64,000 nt of DNA from Guyanagaster necrorhizus (taxonomy: Eukaryota > Basidiomycota > Agaricomycetes > Agaricales > Physalacriaceae), in contig NW_025064911.1 in the NCBI RefSeq assembly GCF_019112545.1, positions 1 through 64,000 of the forward strand, written 5' to 3'. This document shows positions 1 through 11,489 of this stretch, in pieces; the first letter of the stretch is position 1, and each line of letters opens with the position of its first letter. The notes under the pieces were generated by a model, which was not told the DNA's origin, made no database searches, and saw only the letters and a list, made by a program, of their open reading frames with translations. Made by a program: the position numbers and the translations under genes.

Positions 1-382
1 TCACCGTATTTCACATTGTAATATCTAGACCCCGAACTTGGTAACAAATACCAACACTGGAACCCAATGGAACCCGACTTAGAATTAGCTACTATTAGTA
101 TATAAAGCCATGTACATCATCGTAGCTACTCAGTTTGAATATCAACTTGGATAAGCCACTCACACTTCGCACTCACTTCAACTCCTCACTACCTCATCCA
201 TTGGATTCTGCTCTGAAGGACATTCCAGTTCACTTCTCTGATGAATCTCTGTCCTGTCCATCCAGATCCTTGGGCCCTGACTCAAGGGTGACGTTGCCAA
301 TAGCTTTGTTGATGCCCACACACTCCACCGGACTCTGTGAGTGCACTCAAGCCCACTCGATTGGCACGTTCCTAACAGCCTC
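1..382. other. Unassigned flank left of gypsy A
   Basis: CpG dinucleotides are still present here, unlike most of the window to the right. A TATA-like box (tatataaa) lies near 97-104. An open frame starts at 135 and runs without interruption into the gag domain of element A, which becomes recognisable at about 383. The residues before 383 do not resemble the gag regions of elements D, E, F or I. The segment could be host DNA, a different repeat, or a diverged gag N-terminus. I cannot assign it. Confidence 0.4.
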
Positions 383-1157
383 TTACCTCGAAGAAAAGGC
401 CAAAGCATGGTGGATTTTAATCTCCCCGAACTTCCGATCTACTACCAGAAATTGCTACCAATATCCCTTGTGGCCGGTATTCAAACAAATGATAAATGAC
501 AAGTTTGTTGATCTGGCAGTACAAGAAGTACACAAGTAGAAGATCAAAGAATACAAGATGGGAGATAAGGCCGCAACCAACTATTTCAATGAGTTAGAAA
601 GGCTTGCCAAGCTGGCAGGAATCCAAGAAGACACGGACAACAAGGGCTGTATAGTGGAAGCCCTCAAGAGAGGAGTGCCCTCTTCATACCTAGTGATGAT
701 CTCCGCTATGGGTGTCAAGGAATTAATACCCATCAGGTATGATGCATGGAAGGAGCGGATTGTCGAAATGTACAAGGAACAGCAAAGGCAGAAAGCGGAA
801 TCCTCAATGCTCCAGGATTACACCAAAAAGTTGACACCGCCAACCCTAAATAAGAACTCAGGGACAACTGCCAGAAAACCATCAGGAACCTCAATGGCCT
901 CCACCACCTATGGCATGCAGAAGACTGGAACCAAAATGACATACACAGGCACTGGCAAACCAATAGATATAGACTGCATGAAGAAGAAAGGAAAGTGCTT
1001 CAACTGTAGGCAGAAGAGGCATATGGCCAAAGACTGCCCAAAAAAGAAGAGAACTTGCAAAGACATACAGGCACAGATCGCCGAGCTGCAGAAGGAGGAA
1101 GAAGAGCTCGCACCAGAGACAAAGATGGAGGAAGTAAAAGACAGGGCCGACCAGTGA
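383..1157 (+). pseudogene. gag: gag of gypsy A (capsid and zinc knuckle)
   Basis: Encodes the structural Gag protein that packages element RNA into virus-like particles. The capsid-type domain is recognisable from the motif EEKAKAWW at about 390-413 to roughly 775. An in-frame TAG at 537-539 replaces a CAG (Gln) found in sister copies, and the frame continues from 540. A complete CCHC zinc knuckle (C-X2-C-X4-H-X4-C) lies at 996-1037, followed by a lysine-rich stretch and a Glu-rich tail that could form a short coiled coil. The frame ends in CAG TGA at 1152-1157, a junction shared with elements E, F and I. The next open frame is in the -1 register. Confidence 0.85.
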
Positions 1158-4100
1158 GTGACTCCACTGGATTGGCCAACAAACTTCATGGTGTGCTTAC
1201 TCCAGCCATTGAACGGACTTACAGTACTTCTGTAGTTATGCCTATGCCATTAAACATGCATTCAAATATACCATGGACAGTTAACACACACCCCAATGAG
1301 CCACAAGAAAAAACTCAATTGCCCATGGGCCGAACAGGGGCAGAGGGCCCCTCGAAATGGCTTAAGCCATTTGATATGGAATGGACCTGGAGGGCCATCA
1401 AAGAAGCAGTTGATGGCAATGCAGCAAAAGCTGCATTAAAAGGACAGATACACTGAACCAGGACAGGGGAAGCCACTAATGAAGTCATAGAAGAGCTGAG
1501 AAGCATTGAACAAAGCAGGGCCCTTGAATGGCTGGATGAGTTAAAAGGATCCCGCAAGTTCATCAGGCATGCTAAAACCCCTGGGAGGGACTTGATGGCA
1601 AAAGCCCAGATCGAAACTCTGACCAACCAATCAATGCACTCGGTAACAGCCTTGATTGACAGTGAGTGTACCGGTAGCTCAATAAACTGAGCCTTCATCA
1701 ATCAGAACAAACTTCTCACCCGATCCACTGCTGCCCCTATCCCTGTCTATAATGCCGACAGAACAAAGAATCAAGCTGGCTTGATTATGGAGTTTGTCGA
1801 GCTCTGACTGACCATTGGAGATCATTCCGAGCGAATCGATCTCGCCATAACAGACCTCAGAACCAAGGAACTGTTCCTGAGACACGATTGGCTCATTTAA
1901 CATAACCTGCTTATCAACTGAAAAATCAGATGAATCACCTTTGCCCAGTGCTGGTGTCGAAAAATCCCATTCGAATTGCCTGATGAGGACCTGGAGAACA
2001 GGTGAGATGAGGAGATGGAGGATGGTGAAACCATCTTAGCCATAGACCTGCAAAAAGAAATCCACATTCGGACCATATATCATGCCAATAATCTGGCAGC
2101 CAAGGCTAATGAGGGAAGAGAGGAGAAGATGTTTGAAGAAATAGTACCAGAATGGGCCAGAGACTATCAGGACCTCTTTGAGAAAGAGAGCTTCGACAAA
2201 CTCCCATGTTTGAAACCCTGGGATCATGCTATTGAACTGATCCCCAATGCCAATGCCAATCTGGACTGCAAAACCTATCCCCTCAGTATCCAGAAACAGC
2301 AGGAACTTGACAAATTCCTCAATGAGAATTTATCCAGTGAGCGCATTTGGCCATCAAAGTCTTTGATGGCATCTCCATTCTTTTTCATAAAAAAGAAGGA
2401 TGGCAAACTTCAGCCTGTTCAGGACTATCAGAAGCTAAACGAAATGACAATCAAGAACCGATATCTGCTACCCCTGATCTCAGAACTCATGGACAAGCTC
2501 TGTGGGGCCAAATACTATACCAAACTCGATGTCTGCTGGGAGTACAATAATATCCAAATCAAGGAGAGAGACAAGTGAAAGACAGCCTTCAGAACTAATC
2601 GAGGGTTGTTCAAACCAACTGTCATGTTCTTCGGCCTGACCAACTCTCCTGCCACTTTTCAGTGGATGATGAACTATATATTCAAAAACCTCATTGCCAC
2701 CAGAAAGGTTACCATTTATCTAGATGATATCCTCATCATATCCTGGATGAAAGAAGAACATTATAGTCTAGTACAACAAGTACTCATCCTGATGAGGAAA
2801 CACAAGCTGTTCCTCAAAGCAGAGAAGTGCGAATTCGAAGTATTGGAAACAGAGTACCTCGGGGTGATTATTAGCGAGGGGAGTATCAGAATGGACCCAA
2901 TCAAGGTAGCAGGGATAGTGGAATGGCCAACACTGACTAGGAAAAAGGAGTTACAATCCTTCCTCAGATTTACGAATTTCTACCAGTGGTTTATCTGAGA
3001 CTACAGCAAAATCATTTGTCCCATGACCCAGCTTACCGGTAATGCTCCCTGGGGGTGAGGAAATCCCCAACAACTTGCATTTGAGGATCTGAAACAGTGA
3101 CTAGCTGAGGACATTGTCCTCACCATACCAGCCCAAGAAGAAAAGTTCCACATAGAAGCTGACTCCAGTGAAGGGGCAATTGGGGCAGTACTATTACAGG
3201 AGCAAGACAGGAAGTGGTGTCTGGTCGCCTTTCTCTCTAAGGCACTAACTGTAATGGAAAGGAATTATGAGATTTACGACAAAGAGTTATTAGCAATAAT
3301 GCTCGCCCTAGAAGAATGGCGACACTATCTGATTGGTGCCTCCAAAACCTTCGAGATCTGAATGGACCATCAGAATCTCAGGTACTTCTGCCAACCACAG
3401 AAACTAAACCGATGACAAGCTCGATGGGTCACAGAACTGGCCCAATATCAATATACTCTCCATCACAAGGCTGAGATAGCAAACAAGAAAGCTGACCTCC
3501 TATCCTGGTGGGCCGATCATGATCAGAGAGGAGATGACAATGAGGAAATCACAATCCTATGACCCAAGCACTTTCAAGCACTGATCATGCCAACAGAGGA
3601 AGAAATCCATGAGCAGATCAAAAGTGTGACTCATGACACTCATAAGTGAGACCAAAAAGTCACCCCCTCACTTAATCATGAATGGGGAATGACAAAGAAA
3701 GGCAGGCTGATCTGCTATGATGGAAGGATCTACATCCCATGGGACTACAGCCTGCATGGAGAAATAATCACCACGTATCATGATCATGCCACTGCAGGAC
3801 ATCTAGGCATTGCCAAGACAAAGGAACTCGTTTTACAAGACTATTAGTGGCCCAAATTGGGAAATGATATTATAGCATACATCAAGGCATGTGAAACCTG
3901 CCAGAGAGGGAAGGCCTCGACACAATCATGAGTAGTCCTCTTACACCCAAATGAGGTACCATCATCCCTATGGACTCACATTTTGGTCGACATGATCATT
4001 GGACTTCCTGATTGCAACAGTTATGATGCCATTCTCATCATAGTCGATCGATTCTCCAAAGCAATCATTCTGATTGTGTGCTCTACAGAATTGACCTCGG

Positions 4101-5046
4101 AAGGATAGGCCAAAATCCTACAAGATAAAGTATACACCAAGTATAGAATGCCCCAAGTGGTCATTTCTGACTGAGGACCACAATTTATTTCTAAGTTCCT
4201 CAACGACTTATACAGACTGCTCAGCATTAAACAAAATGTGTCCATGGCCTACCATTCACAAACCAATGGCCAAACAGAGCGGGCAAACCAGAAGGTTGAG
4301 AAATACCTCCGATTATTCATTAATTACCAGCAGGATGACTGGGTTGAATGGTTGGTGCTTGCAGCATTTCAACACAATAACTGCATACACTCAGCAACAG
4401 GACAAACCCCATTCTTCATCAACCATGGGCAACACCCCTATATCACCCACACTACAAACCACAGAACAATGACGCCTGCTTTAGCAGACTTCGCTGCAGA
4501 TATGACAAAAATTCATTCTAAAACTAAAAATGCCCTTGAGAAGGCTGCGGCAGCAATGAAAAAACAATACAACAAACATCGCTGATCAGCACATGCATAC
4601 ACAGTCAATGATAACATATGGCTGGATACAACTAATTTGCACCTCCCACGGCTGAAATGAAAACTCGCCAATAAATGGACAGGCCTCTTTCCAATCATTG
4701 TGAAAATTGGAGAAAGTGCCTACAAACTGCACCTCCCAGTTGGTTGGAAGGTTCATAATATTTTCAATGAAACACTCCTCTCTCCATATATTGCTCCAGC
4801 CTTTCCTAATCAGGAACAGCTGCCTCCACCACCACCCAACTTAATTAATGATGAAGAACATTACGAAATCAACCAAATCCTAAATCATAAACTCTGAAAA
4901 GTCAAGGCATGAGGTGGTGGAATGACTACCACAGTCGACTATCTTGTCAGCTGGAAGAGATATGAACCCGAATCCAATCAATGGGTCAATAAGAAACAAA
5001 TGACAGTGGATGACGCTATACATGACTATGAATTATCTCTTAATTA
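1046..5046 (+). pseudogene. pol: pol of gypsy A (PR-RT-RNaseH-IN-chromodomain)
   Basis: Reads in the -1 frame relative to gag. The aspartic protease motif near 1655-1680 is changed from DSG to DSE. Reverse transcriptase spans about 2190-3000 and keeps its YLDD motif at 2717-2728. RNase H spans about 3120-3500. Integrase follows, with an HHCC zinc-binding domain at about 3780-3910 and a DDE core at about 3980-4320. A chromodomain at about 4850-5040, with the YLVSWKRYEPESNQW core, ends the frame. In-frame stops occur in nearly every domain, for example at 1688-1690, 2576-2578, 2996-2998, 3847-3849 and after VVISD near 4170. Chromodomains in this family steer integration through modified histones. 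The gene cannot make full-length Pol. Confidence 0.9.
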
Positions 5047-5064
5047 AGCCATCGGAATGATGGT

Positions 5065-5079
5065 CTTAAGAGGGGGTAA
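5065..5079 (+). other. Polypurine tract of gypsy A
   Basis: The purine-rich run cttaagagggggtaa lies directly before the 3' LTR and matches the position and form of the tracts in E, F, G and I. It would prime plus-strand DNA synthesis. Confidence 0.8.
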
Positions 5080-5488
5080 TGTTATAATTTTTCCTTTTTT
5101 CTGTCCTTTTATCTCTATTTATGCTTAGTCAGCACAACTAACCCACCCATCAAGTCGACCTCAATAACAATGCTCGACGACATACAAGCATCCTTTTATA
5201 TATAGTAACGATGCTCAAGGACAATGGGCACTATAGACACAGACAAATACAATTAGTAGTTATATTATTAGTACTATCTGTAAAGTATTTAAAACCGACT
5301 GCTCTCGCTGGTATACTCCAGCTTCGAGCTAAAGTTTATAACCATACTATTCTACTCTCGAGCCATTACTGTGACCTTATGACACATCAATCCAAAGACA
5401 TAGTCCAGTGGATTCAGGTGACCTCTTGAAGTGCAAAGAGGCATCTGTCTATCATGTGTCTAGAATCATGTGATGCTTGGATCTAACA
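5080..5488 (+). repeat. 3' LTR of gypsy A (409 bp)
   Basis: Begins TGTTATAATTTTTCC directly after the polypurine tract and ends TCTAACA. A tatttaaa box lies near 5287-5295, and about 30 nt downstream is AGCTTCGAGCTAAAG, the least mutated version of the presumed transcript start in this family. The central CG is intact here but changed to TG, CA or TA in D, E, F and I. Confidence 0.85.
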
Positions 5489-6282
5489 ATATATGCCATA
5501 GACATTTTTATCTAAGGTTTTCACTGGTGTCTGTTCCAGCACTGAGTGTAGAACCTGATATATGCTGTATGCATATGCCCTCTAAAGCCAGACTATGTGG
5601 TCTGTTTTATAGTGTTAATGCATTGTGAGTGTATTGTGTCATAAACCCCACTATATGGGATACACCCTTAGTCCATGTTCATATACAACTGATGGGAACT
5701 GCATAGAAAGTCAGTGGCACTCCAAGTGATCTGATAGCCACAGAGTAGTGGTATTTCATGAAGGTTGATGCCAGATTGGTGAGGGCTAGATTATAGGCCT
5801 GATGGAGACAGTCAACATATGGATGATACTAAAATAATGAGACATTGCTAGAATAGCACAACAAAGACATACACTGGTTATTATCACCCTTTTCCACCAA
5901 TATACTTGCTAATCTCCAGTCTCTCTCCTGCAATGACAGCCCTTGCCTATAGGAGTCATCAAGTCAAACTTCATGCAATATAGCTTGAAGAAATTAACAT
6001 ACAATATCTTTAAAGTGAATTTCCATCCAGGTGAGAAGATTATCCAGCACTCCATTCATTCCTCTGCATACTCTTGCTGGTACAAGCTACTGACAGACAT
6101 GTTGAAGTAACTCATGTTGGCAAGTACATACTGTTTGAAGGCCTATTTTCTAGGCTATTGAAGACTGTCTTGGCTCCCATCAATGAATCATTTTAGGAAG
6201 GCTCTATTGCACCATTTCTGATGATGGTGAACCTACACTTGGCTGGAGATTCTCCAGGCACATCAGAAAGTTCAACAGAAAC
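5489..6282. other. CpG-poor sequence, no gene recognised
   Basis: About 0.8 kb of AT-rich, CpG-depleted sequence between gypsy A and LTR C. Short open stretches exist on both strands, but none matches a retroelement domain or a family I know. It is probably decayed repeat DNA. Confidence 0.4.
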
Positions 6283-6847
6283 TGTTATGATTTTTGCCTC
6301 TAAATCATGATCTGCTGATGCTTACCAATCCTGACCCCAGGGTGACCTTACAAGAGATAGTGAAGACATGATGACAAGGAACAATGTGGTAACTATCATC
6401 ATTTTATGTCTTGAATATAATAGGAACTGCAGCATATGGAAAACTCACCATGATGATAGTATAGCAGAGTGACAATGATGAACAAAAGCAAGAGCACAGT
6501 CATTGTTATCTCAGACAATGAGCAGAGGGCATGGAAAGCAGACATTAGTCATCTGTAGGGCATAGAGTTCTTTAGATAGTATTTAAAGCAGTAGTACACA
6601 TTGATGTACCTCAGTCTTGAGCTAAGGTTTAATACACCTGCTAAACTCTCTGACTACTTGGTGTGAATACTCTAGCCCAACATAGCAGACTATCTCTATC
6701 AGCTATACTCTTTTATCCCTCTTCATGAAATCCTTATTGCCTATCTTATTATTCTCATCATACTATTATACTAAAATCAGATCCAGACTCAGAATCCAGA
6801 CTCAGATCTTGGTGGGAGCAGTGCTAGACATTAGTGAAAGTCTAACA
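6283..6847 (+). repeat. 5' LTR of gypsy C (565 bp)
   Basis: Starts TGTTATGATTTTTGCC and ends GTCTAACA. A second copy, with the same ends, lies at 43881-44444. A tatttaaa box at 6580-6587 precedes the presumed transcript start AGTCTTGAGCTAA (6613-6625). A self-complementary primer site follows the LTR, so this is the 5' LTR of a plus-strand element. The 5 bases on either side (gaaac and, in the interior, attag) do not form a target duplication. Confidence 0.82.
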
Positions 6848-6848
6848 A

Positions 6849-6861
6849 TTAGCTCAAGACT
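6849..6861 (+). other. Self-priming primer binding site of gypsy C
   Basis: TTAGCTCAAGACT lies one base after the LTR and is the exact reverse complement of AGTCTTGAGCTAA at 6613-6625 in the same LTR. It is the non-palindromic version of the pairing seen in D, E, F and I. Confidence 0.75.
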
Positions 6862-7158
6862 TCACATGTCTCAGTCCAACAGCATTTTGCCAAGAATTAG
6901 CATATAAAACTCACACTTGGAAATATTATCACCACCTCTATCACAGGCATCTGCCTGTTTATCTCAGTAACCAGAATTATTGGATACCATATTATATGGT
7001 TACTGAGAGAAAGAAGAAGAAGAAGAACAGGAGTGAGAGAGCTAATAAAGAGTGGATCTCCTCTGTTGAGCTCTTCAGCCAGTGCCCTATACACTCCTGA
7101 GTTGAGAGAGCATCATCATTCAGCCACTGGCTTCAGAACCCACTGACACCAACACTTA
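6862..7158 (+). other. Leader remnant of gypsy C
   Basis: Sequence after the primer site with no recognisable coding domain. It ends where the truncated integrase of minus-strand element D begins at about 7159. The rest of element C is not identifiable next to it. Confidence 0.4.
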
Positions 7159-9880
7159 TCCCAATTTCAGCCACCAGTATTCCTGTAATACCAGCTCTTT
7201 GGTTTTTGCAATCTTGGGGTGTTCTGCAGTTGCATGGTCATGATGGGTGGTAATGATTTCACCATGTAATACCTGGTCTTAGGGAATATAGATCCTTTCA
7301 TCATATCAGATCATCCCTCTTTCCTTTGTCATTCCTTGCTTGTGATTGAGCAAGAGGGCCACACATTGATCCCACTTCTTGGTGTCCCTTGTTGTGCTTT
7401 TGATTCACTCATGAATCTCTTCTTCAGTTGGCATTATCATGGCCTGAAAATGTTCAGGCCTTAATAATGTGACTTCTTCATTATCACATCCCCTCTGGTC
7501 ATGGTCTACTCATCTACTGAGAAGATCAGCCTTTTTGTTGGCCATCTCAGCTTTATAGTGCAAGATATATTAGTATTGGCTGAGCTCCATTACCCATCTG
7601 GCCTGCCTTTGGTTTAGCTTTTGCAGTTGATGGAAATACCACAGATTTTGATGATCAGTCCAGATCTTGAATACTTTTACTGCTCTGATCAGATAATATC
7701 TCCAATCTTCCAGAGTGAGCATTATAGCAAGCAGTTCTTTATTGTAGATTTCATAGTTTCACTCTGTGATAGATAGTGCCTTGGAGAGGAAGACCACTGG
7801 TCACTATTTTCCATCCTGCTTCTGGGATAGTACAGCTCTGATGGCTCCCTTGCTAAAGTCAGCTTCTACTCAGAACTTTTCTTTATGGGTTGGAATGATA
7901 AGGACTACATCCTTGGATAGTCACCTTTTGAGATTATTGAAGGTGGCTTGCTGAGAGAGACCTCACATCCAGAGGGCATTTCTCATAAGCTGTGTCATAG
8001 AGCAGACTATCTTGCTGTAGTCCTTGATGAATCACTGGTAAAAGTTTGTAAATCCTAAGAAGGACAGGAGTTCCTTCTTCTTGATAGGCTCCAGCCACTC
8101 AGTAACCCCTGCTACTTTGATGGGGTCTATTCAGATGCTCTCTTCACTGATGATTACCCCTAGATACTCAGTTTCAAGTACCTCAAACTTGCACTTCTCC
8201 ACTTTGAGGAACAACTTGTGTTTCCTTATTAATGCTAATACTTGGCATACTAGCTTCCTATATTTTTCCTTCATTCTTGACATGATTAGAATGTCATCAA
8301 GATAGATTGTTACTTTTCTGGTGGAGATGAGGTCTTTGAAAATATCATTTATCATCCATTGGAAAGTTGCAGGGGAATTGGTGAGTCTAAAGAACATGAC
8401 TATTGGTTTGAACAGTTCACAATTAGTTTAGAATGTGACCTTTCATTTATCATCTTCTTTTATTCATATGTTATTATATCTCCATCAGATGTTGAGCTTG
8501 GTGTAGTATCTAGCACCCCTGAGTTTGTTTATCAACTCTGAGATCAATGAAAGAGGATAGTGATTTTTGATCATCATCTCATTGAGCTTTTGATAGTCCT
8601 AGACCAGCTGGAGTTTGCCATCCTTCTTTTTAATGAAGAAAAATAGTGATGCCATGGGGGATTTTGATGGTCAGATCCTTCTGCTGGACAAGTTCTTGTC
8701 AAGGAACTTGTCAAGCTTTTGCTGTTCATTGTTTCTGAGAGGATAGGTTTTGCAATTGAGGTTAGTGTTTGTGTTGGGGATTAACTTGATGGCATGGTTC
8801 CATGATTTTAGTTCAGGGAGCTCATCAAAGCTCTTCTTTTTGAACAGATCTTTGAAGTCTCATACTCACTCAGGCACTATTTCCTCAAACATCTTTTTCT
8901 CCTTTTGCTCATTGGCCCTGGCTGCCAGATTATTAGTATGATGGATGGCTTGGACATGCATCTTGTGTTGCATATTGATAGCTAGAATGGTTTTCCCATC
9001 CTCTATTTCTTCATCTCATCACTCTTCAACATCTGCATCAGACAATTCAAAAGGTATTTTCTGGCATCAGCATCTTGTGAATGTGATACAATTAGTTTTT
9101 CAGTTGATTAGCAGGTTATGGCAGATCAACCAGTCATGCTCAAGAAAGATTTCTTTGGCCCTGAGATCAGTTACAGCCAAGTTGATCCTTTCTGAATGAT
9201 CACCAATCATGAGTCTAAGCTCAATAAATTCAGTGATTGAACTGGCTTGGTTTTTTGTTTCATCTGCATTGTAGACCAGGATTGGGGCCACTGTAAATCA
9301 GATGGAGAGATTATGCTTGGTGACAAAAGCATGATTAATTGAGCTTTCAGTGCACCCACTGTCAATAGGTGTAGTGACTGCATGGGTGCTTTAGAATGTG
9401 AGTGTTTTGAGCTGGACTTTAGCCAGTAGGTCTCAGCCTGGGGTTTTGGATTATCAGATGAACTTCTGCAGTCCTTAGAGCTTGTCGAGCCACTCTAGTG
9501 CTTGACAGCATTCAGCCCTTCTCATTCTTTCAATCATCTCATTGATCACTTCTTCAACTTAGGTCTTGTGGACCCAGTTTTTGAGTACAGCTTTTGCTGC
9601 AGCTTCATCTTTTGCATCTTTAATAGCTCACCAAGTCCATTCAGTGTTGAATGGCTTTAGCCAGCTATTGAGGCTTGCTGCTTCTGTTCAGCCCATAGGC
9701 AATTGAGTTTTCTTAGGCAATTCTTGGATGTGTGTGTTGATAGCTGGTATATTCAAATGCATAGATAAAGTAGGCATAGGAGTAACTACAGAGATGTTAT
9801 TAGTCTGACTAGCAGCTACTGAGTGTACACCATGAAGTCCTTTGGCCAGTTCAGTGGAATCTGACTGGCCTCATCTTTTA
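7159..9880 (-). pseudogene. pol: pol of gypsy D, truncated in integrase
   Basis: Reads right to left. The protease DSG region is near 9340-9370. RT spans about 8050-8900 and its catalytic YLDD is intact at about 8290-8315 in an open stretch of 88 codons. RNase H is at about 7560-7960. The integrase HHCC domain begins near 7330 and breaks off at about 7159. Several in-frame stops and one lost domain make this non-functional. The intact YLDD beside many nonsense changes fits random transition decay better than selection. Confidence 0.82.
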
Positions 9881-10928
9881 CCTCCTCCAATTTGGTCTCT
9901 GCACCAAGTTCTTCTTCTTTCTGAAGTTCAGCAATCTGCACCCTAATTTTCTCACAGGTTCATTTCTTCTTTGGACAGTCCTTGGCCATATGGCCTTTTT
10001 GGCCACAGTTGAAGCACTTGCCTTTCTTCTTTATTCAGTCTATGTCCATAGGCTTTTTTGCTCCCATATACATTGTTCCAGTTCTTGTCTTCTGTGTGCC
10101 ATAAGTTGAGGCCATCAAGGGTCCCAATGATTTCCTGGCAGTTGTCTCTGATAATTTGGAGTTGTTCAGAGTTGGCAGAGTTGATTTCTTGGGATAGTCT
10201 TGTAGGGTTGATTATTCCACTTTCTGTCTTTATTGCTCTTTGTACATCTGGATGATCTGTTCCTTCCATTTGTTATACTCCACCAGTATTAAGGCTTTAA
10301 TACTGATGGCAGAGATCATCATGATGTACAAGGAGGAAACTCCTCTCTTGAGGGCCTCAACTGTTTGCCCATTGTTTGCCATGTCATCTCAGATTCTGGT
10401 GAGCTTTGCAAGTTGCTCTAGCTCATTGAAGTTGTTCATGGCTGTCTTATCACCTATTTTGTATTCTTTGATCTTTTGCTTATGAACCTCCTGCACTGCT
10501 GGATCAATAAATTTGTTGTGGAGTATTTGTTTAAATACCAGCCATGAAGAATATTGGTAGTGCTCCTGAGTTGATGATTGGAAGTTTGAGAAGATAAGAA
10601 TCCACTGAGTCTTTGCCTTTTTTTTGAGGTATGAGATGGCAAAGATGACTTTGTTCATGTTAGTCTCAAGGTATCTGATATATACCTTGAAATACTATTC
10701 ACAGTCAACCAGAAATTGGTCAATGTCATCAGATGCCCCCTTGAATAGACAGGGTTTTCAAAGTAGATCTAGCTTGCATTGCAATATAGCAGCATTGTCA
10801 AGGAGTGAGCCCATTGGGTTAGGTCATTCTGAGAAGAGAGGGCACTACCACTCATTCAGTGGTCCAGGGAATGAGTGAAATGAGTTATCATCTGTGACCA
10901 GGCTCCCTTATAGAGTGGCTTCCTTCCA
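9880..10928 (-). pseudogene. gag: gag of gypsy D, C-terminal part
   Basis: The capsid-type domain with the EVHKQKIKEYKIGDK segment lies at 10389-10658. A fully intact zinc knuckle (CFNCGQKGHMAKDC) lies at about 9972-10020 on the minus strand, followed by the Glu-rich tail. The upstream part of the protein is displaced to 19656-21800 by insertion of element E. At the gag-pol junction near 9855 the CAGTGAG seen in A, E, F and I is rearranged to CAGTCAGATT. Confidence 0.82.
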
Positions 10929-10933
10929 GACTA
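10929..10933 (-). repeat. Left target-site duplication of gypsy E (GACTA)
   Basis: GACTA directly precedes the TGTTAAG start of the left E LTR. The same five bases directly follow the right LTR at 19651-19655. Confidence 0.9.
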
Positions 10934-11474
10934 TGTTAAGCCCAAATTCCATGTGACCAATAACATATGATAAACTAATAGAACCTTGCACTTCAGGTTA
11001 TACTATCAGAGTCCACTGATGCATTGTTGGTATTGTGTGATCAAGATGATTACAAGTCACTTAAGATAAGATGGTGGAGAATAAACTTTAGCTTGAAGCT
11101 AAGGTATTACAGCCAGAGCTACACTACTTAAATACTAAATCCTTATTGTTCTAAAAATATAACTATCTAATTGTTCTTGCTGCATGCTGCATAGCATATT
11201 GTCCAGTATTGCTAAGATACCTACAAAAAGTATTGTCTTGCTGTTGTGTTGCTGTGGCTGTTACTGCTGTGTCTGCTGCACAAAGATAAGAGAGGCTTCT
11301 CTGTCTTTGTGCTGCTGTGTGACTTCACAGCAGTGACCAGAATTGGGGTGGTGCTGATGACTAAGCATTCTCATGATCCTAAGCACCAGGTCTAGATGCT
11401 CTGACTAAGCAGAAATAGAGGTCAATTCTAAGTAAATCAAAGAAAAAAAAAAGAAAATAGAAAAAATTATAACA
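10934..11474 (-). repeat. 3' LTR of gypsy E (541 bp)
   Basis: On the plus strand it reads TGTTAAGCCCAAATT to AAAATTATAACA. It matches 19110-19650 along its full length, differing only by C/T and G/A exchanges. Many differences are paired TG versus CA, as expected when an ancestral CpG loses its C on opposite strands. Confidence 0.92.
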
Positions 11475-11489
11475 TTACTCTCTCCTTAA
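11475..11489 (-). other. Polypurine tract of gypsy E
   Basis: The minus-strand run TTAAGGAGAGAGTAA adjoins the 3' LTR and matches the position of the tracts in A, F, G and I. Confidence 0.78.

Larger units (their letters stand above)
383..5488 (+). mobile_element. Gypsy A: 5'-truncated chromodomain LTR retrotransposon
   Basis: Order on the plus strand is gag, protease, reverse transcriptase, RNase H, integrase, chromodomain, polypurine tract and 3' LTR. No matching 5' LTR is in the window, and the first part of gag known from the sister copies is absent, so the element is 5'-truncated or joined to foreign sequence near 383. Many in-frame stops interrupt pol. Most are explained by CGA to TGA, CAG to TAG or TGG to TGA/TAG changes. 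CpG is much more common here than in the other gypsy copies, so A is probably the youngest or least mutated of the larger elements. Confidence 0.88.

Noticed and set aside
178..1182. Minus-strand open frames overlapping gag of element A
   Set aside because: They mirror the coding strand and show no family features.
1046..5046. TGA read as an amino acid (alternative code) because pol has so many TGA codons
   Set aside because: TGA stands in places where the family has Arg (CGA) as well as Trp (TGG), and TAG replaces Gln and Trp. Transition decay explains all of these. The BCS1-like gene uses the standard code.
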